DNA from: Sungkyunkwania multivorans
GTDB taxonomy: Bacteria > Bacteroidota > Bacteroidia > Flavobacteriales > Flavobacteriaceae
Reading direction: 5' to 3'
DNA length: 64,000 bases
Assembly: GCF_042675645.1 (NCBI RefSeq)
Contig: NZ_JBHTJH010000004.1
Location: 62,001-126,000, forward strand
Under the pieces are notes generated by a model. The model made no database searches. It saw only the letters and a list, made by a program, of their open reading frames with translations, and was not told the DNA's origin. Position numbers and translations under genes: made by a program. Positions within the stretch are counted from its first letter, which is position 1. Each line of letters opens with the position of its first letter. Positions 53,625 through 62,061 of this stretch are shown one piece after another.

Positions 53625-54253
53625 CTCTTAAAGGCCTCTTTCCAGATTCCATATCCTTTCGCGTTCATATGCAATCCATCCTCGATAAAGATATCTTTTA
53701 GAGGTTGCTTCTCTTTATCAAGCATGGCGTCCCAGATATTCAAATATTCAACGCCTTGTTTGCGTTTCGCCAATTTTTCCAAAAGTCTATTCAATTGTAA
53801 ATAGTCGTCTTTTAGATGCCATCGTACGAGGCTCGGTTTTGCAGAAATGATCACAAATTGGGTGAAAGGAAGCTTCCGTTGCAACTTTCGGACCAATCGC
53901 CTCATATGCCTGAACGTCTTTTTTGCCGATTTGCCTCTGGCAATATCGTTGTCTCCCTCATAAATAAAGACTTTTACCGGGTAAAAGCGCAGCACCAGTT
54001 GCTCTCTGTAGAAGATCAGGTCGCTGGTTTCAGAACCGCCAAAACCTGTGTTGATGATATTTCTGCCAGGGAAGTCTGTTTGAAGATGATGCCACATTCT
54101 GATGCTAGAACTTCCGGTAAAGACGATTGCGGAGTCTTTGGGTTGCACGTTAGGATACATCGTAATCAACGCATTCACCTCCTCTTCAAATTCTTGGGAA
54201 AATGAAAGAAAAGATAGAAAAAACAGGCCGGTTGCCAAAAATGCTCTGAACAT
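53615..54253 (-). CDS. SGNH/GDSL-family hydrolase
   Basis: 212 aa from ATG 54253 (signal MFRAFLATGLFFLSFLSFS). Blocks: I-like GSSSIRMW (nucleophile Ser), III-like GGSETSDL, EGDNDIARGKS with the oxyanion Asn and C-terminal EDGLHMNAKGYGIW with the Asp/His pair. A lipase/acylesterase-type secreted enzyme. A start at 54298 would overlap the divergent DUF3820 gene. The 3' ends of this and the DUF922 gene overlap by 10 bp. Confidence 0.88.
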   Translation of the reverse strand: MFRAFLATGLFFLSFLSFSQEFEEEVNALITMYPNVQPKDSAIVFTGSSSIRMWHHLQTDFPGRNIINTGFGGSETSDLIFYREQLVLRFYPVKVFIYEGDNDIARGKSAKKTFRHMRRLVRKLQRKLPFTQFVIISAKPSLVRWHLKDDYLQLNRLLEKLAKRKQGVEYLNIWDAMLDKEKQPLKDIFIEDGLHMNAKGYGIWKEAFKSYL

Positions 54254-54292
54254 ATAAAAAAATGTTTGAAGGCTTTGTCGTAAACTTGTGCC

Positions 54293-54526
54293 ATGCAATT
54301 ACAGCCCGATAAAGATAAACTAATAGAATTGGCTCACTATAAGATGCCTTTTGGAAAATATAAAGGACGCCATCTGGTCGATCTTCCAGAAGCTTATCTT
54401 GTATGGTTTAAACAAAAAGGTTTTCCAGAGGGGAAGTTAGGGGCGTTGTTACAGACCATTTATGAGGTGAAGATCAATGGTCTTGAGCCCATCATAAGAA
54501 ACATTCAACGTCAGTTTCCGGAATAG
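54293..54526 (+). CDS. DUF3820 family small protein
   Basis: 77 aa: HYKMPFGKYKGRHLVDLPEAYLVWFKQKGFPEGKLGALLQTIYEVKING. The MPFGKYKG-L-DLPxxYLxWF pattern defines DUF3820. Function unknown. Confidence 0.85.
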   Translation: MQLQPDKDKLIELAHYKMPFGKYKGRHLVDLPEAYLVWFKQKGFPEGKLGALLQTIYEVKINGLEPIIRNIQRQFPE

Positions 54527-54951
54527 TGGTATTTCATTTGGAATTGACGGTGATGGATCAATTAACTTGGTTGAAGGGTGTCAATTAGCGCGTGTCAGCC
54601 GGCCTACCGCAGGCAGGTTCGAGTGATTGCGAGTGAAGCGAGGAATTGCCCGAACGTTCGGTTCGGACGGGTATCGACAGCTGCTTGTGGATTTTGGGTT
54701 ACGGGTGGCTCTGCACTCTAGGTTCTATGTTCTCGGTTCTTGACCAATCATTCAACATACATCCATTTCCAGATTTTCAAATTTTCTCATTTTCAAATTC
54801 TCATTTTGTAATTCATAATTCGTAAGCTGTCATAGGAAGCTGTTCTCGATACGATCTCTTGGACATCACTCGAACAGACATTCTTATTTCGTAATTCGTA
54901 ATTCCCAAAGCAATTCCATATCTTTGCATCCCGTAACTAAGAATTCGATTC
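54527..54951. other. Gene-free stretch with inverted repeats
   Basis: Contains a CCGGCCTACCGCAGGCAGG palindrome near 54600 and an inverted-repeat pair: TTCGAGTGAT...GGTATCGACAG (about 54619-54682) and, reversed, CTGTTCTCGATACGATC...ATCACTCGAAC (about 54839-54883). Also two ATTCGTAATT-like words. No gene is seen; this is repeat-rich spacer before pyrG. Confidence 0.55.
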
Positions 54952-56583
54952 ATGGCAAGGACCAAATATATTTTTGTTACGGGAGGTGTTACTTCATCCC
55001 TGGGTAAAGGGATCATTGCCGCTTCCTTGGCAAAACTACTTCAAGCGAGGGGCTATAAGGTTACCATCCAAAAATTTGACCCCTACATCAATGTCGATCC
55101 TGGAACGCTGAACCCTTACGAACATGGGGAATGTTATGTGACAGATGATGGGGCGGAGACCGATTTGGATCTCGGTCATTATGAACGATTTTTAAATGTT
55201 CCCACCTCGCAAGCGAACAATGTGACCACAGGTAGAATCTATCAAAGTGTTATAGAAAAAGAACGCAGAGGGGAGTTCTTGGGGAAGACCGTGCAGGTAG
55301 TACCACATATCACCAACGAAATCAAAGAGCGCATCCAAATTTTAGGAGACTCTGGGGAATACGATATTGTCATTACCGAAATAGGAGGTACGGTCGGGGA
55401 TATTGAATCACTACCCTATATCGAAGCAGTACGTCAGTTGCGATGGGAGCTTGGTGACGACAACGGTATCGTGATCCATCTTACTTTAGTGCCCTATCTT
55501 TCTGCCGCTGGAGAACTAAAGACCAAACCCACGCAGCATTCTGTAAAGACCTTGATGGAGAGCGGAATCAGAGCAGATATTCTAGTTTGCAGAACGGAAC
55601 ATGAGCTTTCTGAAGAATTAAGACACAAGCTGGCGCTTTTTTGTAATGTGCAGCGTGAAGCGGTCATACAATCGATCGACGCATCTACGATCTATGACGT
55701 TCCAAACCTGATGCTTCAGGAGGGGCTAGATCGCGTGACCTTGAAAAAATTGGGCTTGGCCGATGACGACAAACCCGATCTAGCGCAATGGAACAGTTTT
55801 TTGAGACGCCACAAGAATCCAAAAAGCGAAGTGACCATTGGCCTGATCGGAAAATATGTAGAACTTCAAGATTCGTATAAATCTATCTTAGAAGCCTTTA
55901 TTCATGCAGGTGCAGCGAATGAGGTGAAGGTGAATGTGGAAAGTGTTCATTCAGAATATATCGATGCCAAGAATGTCGCGAAGAAGATCGGACACTTGGA
56001 TGGTGTGTTGGTAGCTCCAGGTTTTGGAGAGCGCGGTATCGAGGGCAAGATAGAGGTGGTGCGTTACGTACGCGAACACGATATTCCTTTTTTGGGAATA
56101 TGTCTTGGAATGCAAATGGCCGTTATCGAATATGCAAGGAATATCTTGGGGTTAGAAGATGCCAACTCAACGGAGATGAACGAGCATACCCCGCATCCAG
56201 TGATCAGTTTGATGGAAGAGCAAAAGACGATCACCGATATGGGGGGGACCATGCGTTTGGGTGCCTGGAAGTGTACCATCGAAGAAGGGAGCAAGGCATT
56301 TGAAATATATGGTGAAAAAGAAATTATGGAGCGCCATAGACATCGCTATGAATTTAACGATGCCTACAAAGAACGCTTGATCAACGCTGGGATGCGCGCT
56401 ACTGGCTTAAATCCGGACACCGGCCTTGTGGAGATCATAGAGTTGCCGGATCATCCGTGGTTTGTTGGAGTGCAATATCACCCAGAATATAAAAGTACGG
56501 TAGCCAATCCGCATCCACTATTTGTAGCCTTTGTAAGAGCAAGCCTACTGTACGCAGAAAATAAACGTGCCACTTTGGCATAA
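54952..56583 (+). CDS. pyrG: CTP synthase
   Basis: 543 aa. Synthetase domain opens KYIFVTGGVTSSLGKGIIAASLAKLLQ; GATase domain has LGICLGMQMAVIEYA (nucleophile Cys) and VQYHPEYKS. It aminates UTP to CTP using glutamine. Standard length. Confidence 0.98.
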   Translation: MARTKYIFVTGGVTSSLGKGIIAASLAKLLQARGYKVTIQKFDPYINVDPGTLNPYEHGECYVTDDGAETDLDLGHYERFLNVPTSQANNVTTGRIYQSVIEKERRGEFLGKTVQVVPHITNEIKERIQILGDSGEYDIVITEIGGTVGDIESLPYIEAVRQLRWELGDDNGIVIHLTLVPYLSAAGELKTKPTQHSVKTLMESGIRADILVCRTEHELSEELRHKLALFCNVQREAVIQSIDASTIYDVPNLMLQEGLDRVTLKKLGLADDDKPDLAQWNSFLRRHKNPKSEVTIGLIGKYVELQDSYKSILEAFIHAGAANEVKVNVESVHSEYIDAKNVAKKIGHLDGVLVAPGFGERGIEGKIEVVRYVREHDIPFLGICLGMQMAVIEYARNILGLEDANSTEMNEHTPHPVISLMEEQKTITDMGGTMRLGAWKCTIEEGSKAFEIYGEKEIMERHRHRYEFNDAYKERLINAGMRATGLNPDTGLVEIIELPDHPWFVGVQYHPEYKSTVANPHPLFVAFVRASLLYAENKRATLA

Positions 56584-56680
56584 AAACCGTTTTTGGTTTT
56601 CGATTTGATGAACATAAACAGAATACAACGTCTTATAACTAACTAATAGCATTTGACGTTCCTTTATATTATTTGATTAC

Positions 56681-58558
56681 ATGGAAGAAAAAAAGTTTGA
56701 CCCCTGGCAGTTGGTAGGAATGGTGTTGATTGCCGGAATCCTCACCTGGATGATGTTCAATAATTCTGCGGAAAAGCAAGAAGAGCTCGAAGCAGAACAA
56801 AACAAGACCGAGCAAGTGGAGGGGGTCGCTTCAGAACAGAATACAGCTGAAACGAAGATAGCGGAAACACCAGCGACCGCAAGTCCTACAGATTCATTGG
56901 CTGTGGCCAAATTACAAAGTTCTTTGGGAGCATTTGCCTATTCGGCCACCCTACCATCGGCATCTGATAGCGAACAAGTGTTAGAGAACGACCTGATCTA
57001 TGCAAAAGTAAGCAATAAGGGAGGACAGATCTCTGAGCTTTACCTAAAGGAGTTTGTTACCTACGATTCATTGCCATTGCACATTGTAAAGGATGGGAAT
57101 ACCTCATTTAATATCAATTTTGGCACCACCGACAATCACATCCTTAACACAAGAGACCTATATTTTGAACCTTCCTTGAGTAAGAATGGTGAGAACACCG
57201 TGCTTTCGATGAAATTGAAAGTGGCTGCGGACAGGTTCCTTGAATACCGTTACGAATTGAACCCCAATTCATATATGATCGACTTTTCCGTGCGTTCGCA
57301 AGGACTTTCCCAAGTCTTGAATAGCAATGGTCCCATCAACTTGGATTGGCAGATGAAAGGCTTGCGCCGATCTAAGAGTGTGACTTACGAGAATAGATAT
57401 ACACGCTTGTCCTATGAGCATGATGGTGGCAAACACAGCAAGCTTGGTGCAACTGGCGAGGATGAAGAAGTAGAAGAAGGTCTAAGTTGGATTTCCTTTA
57501 GGCAGCACTTTTTTAGTGCCATATTGTTAACGGATATACCTTTTAAGGAAGCAACACTATCTTCGGTTGATCTGGTAGAGGATGAGGGCAAGGATGTACA
57601 ATTCACCAAGGCCTATGCGTCGAGCATTCCTTTGACACTGGATGGTGGAGAGCTGAACTACGGGATGGATTTCTATTTTGGTCCTACCGACTTCAACACC
57701 ATGCGCAAGTACGACCGAGGCATTGAAAACTCCATTCCATTTGGATGGGGCATCTTTGGGTGGATCAATAAATGGATCTTTACGCCATTGTTTGGTTTCT
57801 TAAGCGGATTCTTACCATTTGGAATCGCCATTATTGCTATGACGATCATCGTGAAATTACTATTGTCATTTGTTCAGTACAAACAATATGTATCGCAGGC
57901 AAAGATGAAGGTGTTGAAGCCAGAGATCGCCGAGATCAATGAGAAGTATAAGGACGACGCGATGAAAAAGCAGCAAGAGACCATGAAGTTGTACAACAAG
58001 GCAGGGGCAAGCCCCATGAGTGGTTGTTTGCCAGCAGTATTACAGATGCCGGTGTTCTATGCGTTATTCATGTTCTTCCCAACAGCATTTATCCTAAGGC
58101 AAAAGCCGTTCTTATGGGCAGAGGATCTGTCTTCTTATGACGTAGTGGCAGAATTGCCATTCAATATTCCATTCTATGGAGATCACGTAAGCTTATTCCC
58201 GATCTTGGCTTCTATCGCTATCTTTATCTATATGATGATGACCACGGGGCAGCAAATGCAACAGACGCAGCCAGGGATGCCAAATATGAAGTTCATCATG
58301 TACTTGTCCCCGCTGATCATGTTGGTGTTCTTTAACAATTATGCTAGTGGTTTAAGTCTATACTACTTCATTTCTAACCTGATCACCATTGGAATCATGT
58401 TGGTCATCAAGAATTACATCTTGGATGAGGAGAAGATCCATGCACAGGTCCAAGAACAGAAGAAAAAACCTAAGAAGCAGAACAGGTTCCAGAAAAAAAT
58501 GGCCGAGATGATGGAACAGGCCGAAGCGCAGCAAAAGACAAAGGCAAAGAAGCGATAG
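56681..58558 (+). CDS. yidC: Membrane protein insertase YidC
   Basis: 625 aa. N-terminal transmembrane anchor (WQLVGMVLIAGILTWMMFNN), large periplasmic beta-sandwich domain (about 75-350), then the conserved Oxa1 core: GWINKWIFTPLFGFLSGF, VKLLLSFVQYKQYVSQAKMK, PMSGCLPAVLQMPVFYALFMF, and a Lys-rich C-terminal tail that binds ribosomes. Inserts inner-membrane proteins. Confidence 0.97.
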   Translation: MEEKKFDPWQLVGMVLIAGILTWMMFNNSAEKQEELEAEQNKTEQVEGVASEQNTAETKIAETPATASPTDSLAVAKLQSSLGAFAYSATLPSASDSEQVLENDLIYAKVSNKGGQISELYLKEFVTYDSLPLHIVKDGNTSFNINFGTTDNHILNTRDLYFEPSLSKNGENTVLSMKLKVAADRFLEYRYELNPNSYMIDFSVRSQGLSQVLNSNGPINLDWQMKGLRRSKSVTYENRYTRLSYEHDGGKHSKLGATGEDEEVEEGLSWISFRQHFFSAILLTDIPFKEATLSSVDLVEDEGKDVQFTKAYASSIPLTLDGGELNYGMDFYFGPTDFNTMRKYDRGIENSIPFGWGIFGWINKWIFTPLFGFLSGFLPFGIAIIAMTIIVKLLLSFVQYKQYVSQAKMKVLKPEIAEINEKYKDDAMKKQQETMKLYNKAGASPMSGCLPAVLQMPVFYALFMFFPTAFILRQKPFLWAEDLSSYDVVAELPFNIPFYGDHVSLFPILASIAIFIYMMMTTGQQMQQTQPGMPNMKFIMYLSPLIMLVFFNNYASGLSLYYFISNLITIGIMLVIKNYILDEEKIHAQVQEQKKKPKKQNRFQKKMAEMMEQAEAQQKTKAKKR

Positions 58559-58624
58559 AAATAGCGTGACTTTTGTCATTCGCACAGGCAGGAATCCATC
58601 GTCTTTTTAAAAGTTGAGTCCAAG

Positions 58625-58655
58625 AAAAAACCCCGAGCATTTGCTCGGGGTTTCT
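58625..58655. terminator. Bidirectional terminator
   Basis: AAACCCCGAGCA-TT-TGCTCGGGGTTT with T-runs on both sides, between convergent yidC and the FAS1 gene. Confidence 0.9.
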
Positions 58656-58676
58656 TATTTATTCTGTCTTTGAATA

Positions 58677-59681
58677 TTAGGACGCTGGAATCATTACTTC
58701 GGCAATAACATGTATTACACCGTTCACTGCTTGTACGTCAACAGCTATAACAGCAATATTCATATTTCCCGCCCCATCTGTTATCTTGGCAGGATTACCA
58801 TCATCCCCAGGCAGGTTGATAGTAATGCTTCCCTCGAGCATTGTAGGACTAATGCCATCAGTCAAATCACCAGAGCGGATATTGGCCTCGTCTTTCACAT
58901 GGTGTAGTAAAACACTTGTCAATAGAGCACCATCTATATCCTCTAGAGAATTCCAAGACGGGTTACTGTCAATTAAAGATGCAAAAGCCTCATCGGTAGG
59001 AGCGAAGACTGTAAAATCAGGGTCAAACCCGTCGTTATTCGCACCTTCCGTTCTCGCCAAAATATCGGCGAAAGCGGGCTGGTCCGATCTTGTCAACGCC
59101 GCTACCAGGCTTGAAAAGTTGCTATCAGCAGTTGCAAAAGTTACAACCGTAGGAGGTAAGATCACCTCATCCACTACATGCACCACACCGTTCGATGCTG
59201 GCAAATCAGCAGCAGTCACTTCCGACATCCCGTTAAATGAAACGCCATTATTATCACTCTTCAGATAAATACTGAGGTTATCGCCGTCTGCATTTGTTGC
59301 AAGGGTACTACCGTATCCAGTGTTGATCTGAGCCGAAATAATGGTGCCAGAAATGACATGGTTAAGTAGAATGTTTCTTAATGCAGCAATCTCCTCGGGA
59401 GTGTCAATTTCATCTAAACTGGCAAATCCAAGAGTGGTAAGTGCTCTACCAAAAGCATCATTGTCTGGTGCTAGTACGGTATAAGCTCCACCACTTTGAA
59501 GTGTTGTTACTAAGTCTGCTTTTTCCAATGCCGCCACCAAGCTGGTGAGGTTGGGAGATGATTGTGCAAGTTCTACGATGTTTGGAATACTAGAACCCCC
59601 ATCGTCATCGTTACTACAAGAAGACACTACAAAAAGTAATGCTACTAAGGTTACTTTGATTAATTTTGAAATCGTTTTCAT
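58677..59681 (-). CDS. Two-domain fasciclin (FAS1) lipoprotein
   Basis: 334 aa. Lipoprotein signal with lipobox SSCSNDDDGG (about residues 19-28), then two FAS1 domains (about 34-175 and 178-334). Each has the H1/YH-like motifs (GGAYTVLAPDNDAFGRAL...LLNHVISGT and FTVFAPTDEAFASLI...LLHHVKDEA) and ends in a VVHVVDEVILPP-type strand. FAS1 proteins mediate adhesion or bind small molecules. Its promoter region carries the palindrome shared with the carotenoid operon. Confidence 0.9.
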   Translation of the reverse strand: MKTISKLIKVTLVALLFVVSSCSNDDDGGSSIPNIVELAQSSPNLTSLVAALEKADLVTTLQSGGAYTVLAPDNDAFGRALTTLGFASLDEIDTPEEIAALRNILLNHVISGTIISAQINTGYGSTLATNADGDNLSIYLKSDNNGVSFNGMSEVTAADLPASNGVVHVVDEVILPPTVVTFATADSNFSSLVAALTRSDQPAFADILARTEGANNDGFDPDFTVFAPTDEAFASLIDSNPSWNSLEDIDGALLTSVLLHHVKDEANIRSGDLTDGISPTMLEGSITINLPGDDGNPAKITDGAGNMNIAVIAVDVQAVNGVIHVIAEVMIPAS

Positions 59682-59709
59682 AAAAAATGCTTTTTGAGTT
59701 ATTTTTATT

Positions 59710-59737
59710 GTTGAACAAATATAGTTAAAAGTTAAAC
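59710..59737. promoter_or_regulatory. Third copy of the carotenoid-operon palindrome
   Basis: Plus strand GTTGAAC-N14-GTTAAAC, one arm mismatch compared with the crtI copy, with the same 14-bp spacing. Minus strand contains TATATTTG (59723 to 59716) as at crtI. It lies 28 bp from the FAS1 ATG and 9 bp from the MORN-like ATG, so it could control either or both. Confidence 0.65.
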
Positions 59738-59746
59738 AGATTTACT

Positions 59747-60463
59747 ATGAGTATTCGTCATCATATCGAATTTATCATATTTTTAACATTCAACCTCTCC
59801 GTTATATACGCACAAAACACGGTCAATGGATTTGATAGCGAGGGTAAAAGACACGGGATTTGGAAAAAATATTACGAAGGCACGGAACAACTGCGATACG
59901 AAGGGCAGTTCGAACATGGTAAAGAAATAGGAGTGTTTAAGTATTATTCTAAAAAGAGTAAACAAAAACCAATTGCTACAAGAGCGTTCAATACCGATGA
60001 TGATACCGCCCAAGTCACCTATTATGCCTTAAATCAACAAGTGATCAGCAAGGGAAAGATGCGAGGAAAACTTCGAATTGGAGAATGGTTGTACTATCAT
60101 CAGAACTCCGATTTAATAATGAATAAAGAAAACTATAAGGATGGTGTGTTGCATGGCCTTTCTCAGGTGTATTATAAGAATGGACAATTATTAGAGGAGC
60201 TTCATTATGAGGACGGAGTGCTTCAGGGTGCTTATGCCAAATACTATCCCAATGGTCAACTGGATCATAAATTTGTCTATGTGGATGGCAAGATCGAAGG
60301 ACCTGTCATCTACTATGATGTGCACGGGAAAAAGATCTCAGAAGGAAATTATAAGAACAACAAGCGCGTTGGCATTTGGAATTTCTATGAGGATGGGAAG
60401 ATCGTAGAAACTAAAAATTACAGTCCGGTTAAGAACCCGAAGTTTCTGAAAAAAGGAAATTAG
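59747..60463 (+). CDS. MORN-repeat / YwqK-like secreted protein
   Basis: 238 aa. Signal peptide HIEFIIFLTFNLSVIYAQ. About seven MORN-like units, such as GKRHGIWKKYYEGTEQLRYEGQF, DGVLHGLSQVYYKNGQLLEELHY, DGVLQGAYAKYYPNGQLDHKF and NKRVGIWNFYEDG. This is the toxin-antitoxin YwqK-type fold in databases but no toxin adjoins it; it is more likely an envelope scaffold. Divergent from the FAS1 gene across the palindrome. Confidence 0.85.
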   Translation: MSIRHHIEFIIFLTFNLSVIYAQNTVNGFDSEGKRHGIWKKYYEGTEQLRYEGQFEHGKEIGVFKYYSKKSKQKPIATRAFNTDDDTAQVTYYALNQQVISKGKMRGKLRIGEWLYYHQNSDLIMNKENYKDGVLHGLSQVYYKNGQLLEELHYEDGVLQGAYAKYYPNGQLDHKFVYVDGKIEGPVIYYDVHGKKISEGNYKNNKRVGIWNFYEDGKIVETKNYSPVKNPKFLKKGN

Positions 60464-60854
60464 TGAGTATAAAAAGTTAAGGAGTTGACGAGTTGAGGGG
60501 TTTAAAATAGAAAGATATATTCTTGCCACTAAAACCAAATCAATCGGTCATTGCGAGCCCTCGTGGGCGAAGCAATCTCCTTATCCTTATAGTTTGGTCT
60601 GGCGGTTTGCTTCGGGCTGAGCCCTCACAAAGACGTTTCTTGTTTTTATTTGGATGCATGAGGAATTTTGATGTGTTCTCTCGGGTAGAATTATGCAATA
60701 ATAGATAAATCGGTCATTGCGAGCGTTGGCAAAGACCTTATTTAGTTCTTACCATGTATGCACGAGTATTTTCCATGTATGCCATTATACTTTTTTCATA
60801 TCTCTCATTTACCCTGTGATTTTGTAAATTTGCACTTCAAAATTTCTCTCACTA
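60464..60854. other. Gene-free stretch with TCATTGCGAG repeats
   Basis: Two REP-like elements (about 60545-60580 and 60711-60735) with CGGTCATTGCGAG and GAAGCAATCTCC, a repeat kind spread through many Flavobacteriia intergenic regions. No gene is seen. Confidence 0.6.
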
Positions 60855-62042
60855 ATGAAAAGAGTGGTCGTCGGCCTATCGGGCGGTGTAGATAGTAGTG
60901 TTGCAGCATACCTCTTAAAAGAGCAGGGGTACGAGGTCATCGGCTTGTTCATGAAGAACTGGCACGATGATTCGGTGACCATCTCGGACGAATGCCCATG
61001 GCTAGAGGATAGCAATGACGCACTCATCGTTGCGGATAAATTGGGCATTCCATTTCAAACGGTGGATCTTAGTGCTCAGTACAAAGAACGTATCGTGGAT
61101 TATATGTTCAACGAGTATGAGCGAGGGCGCACTCCAAACCCAGATGTGCTTTGCAATAGAGAGATCAAATTTGACGTCTTTATGAAGATTGCTCTCGATC
61201 TTGGCGCGGACTTTGTCGCCACAGGACATTATTGCCGAAAAGGAACGATCACAAAGGACGGGAAGGAAGTGTATCAGTTACTTTCGGGTGCCGATAATAA
61301 CAAGGATCAATCGTATTTCCTTTGTCAACTTTCTCAAGAGCAATTGTCAAAAACGCTCTTTCCTATTGGCGAACTTACCAAACCCGAAGTTCGGGAGATC
61401 GCCACACGAGAGAATCTCGTGACTGCAGATAAGAAAGACTCTCAAGGTCTTTGCTTTATAGGAAAAGTACGATTACCGGATTTCTTGCAGCAGAAGCTAC
61501 GGCCAAAAGAAGGTGTGATCGTCGAGATTCCAGAAACACGGCCTTATTTTCATGCCAAGGCGCCAAAATTTAACTCGAAAGTGGAGGAGCTGGCGCATTT
61601 CTCTAAAAAATATAGCTATACCGTTTCCGAAGGAAAAGTCGTAGGAAAACATCAGGGAGCACATTATTTTACAAAAGGTCAGCGAAAAGGCTTGGCTGTT
61701 GGTGGAACCGCAGAACCGCTCTTCGTGATCGATACGGATGTCGACGAGAATGTGATATACACCGGACAAGGAAAAGGTCATCCCGGCCTCTATCGCAGAA
61801 CCCTTTTCGTCACAAACGATGAGCTGCATTGGGTGCGCGAAGATCTGGCCTTGCCCATTGATGGTACTATGGAAGTAATGGCTCGTATTCGCTATCGTCA
61901 ACCCCTTCAAAAGGCTACCCTTTATAAGGTAGATGGGGGACTTTATGTAGACTTTGAGCAGCCTCAATCTGCAATCACCGAAGGGCAATTCGTGGCTTGG
62001 TATTTGGAGGACGAATTGGTAGGTTCGGGCGTAATTTCGTAA
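60855..62042 (+). CDS. mnmA: tRNA 2-thiouridine(34) synthase
   Basis: 395 aa. PP-loop VVGLSGGVDSSVAAYLLK, catalytic Cys pair in TPNPDVLCNREIKF and KKDSQGLCFIGKV, C-terminal beta-barrel. Thiolates U34 of tRNA-Lys, -Glu and -Gln; the window also encodes the substrate tRNA-Lys(TTT). Confidence 0.96.
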   Translation: MKRVVVGLSGGVDSSVAAYLLKEQGYEVIGLFMKNWHDDSVTISDECPWLEDSNDALIVADKLGIPFQTVDLSAQYKERIVDYMFNEYERGRTPNPDVLCNREIKFDVFMKIALDLGADFVATGHYCRKGTITKDGKEVYQLLSGADNNKDQSYFLCQLSQEQLSKTLFPIGELTKPEVREIATRENLVTADKKDSQGLCFIGKVRLPDFLQQKLRPKEGVIVEIPETRPYFHAKAPKFNSKVEELAHFSKKYSYTVSEGKVVGKHQGAHYFTKGQRKGLAVGGTAEPLFVIDTDVDENVIYTGQGKGHPGLYRRTLFVTNDELHWVREDLALPIDGTMEVMARIRYRQPLQKATLYKVDGGLYVDFEQPQSAITEGQFVAWYLEDELVGSGVIS

Positions 62043-62061
62043 ATTGCTTTAAAAGTGTTCG

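Noticed and set aside
59747..60463. Antitoxin function for the YwqK-like protein
   Set aside because: No toxin-like gene beside it, it has a signal peptide and MORN-type repeats; the label is a family name only.
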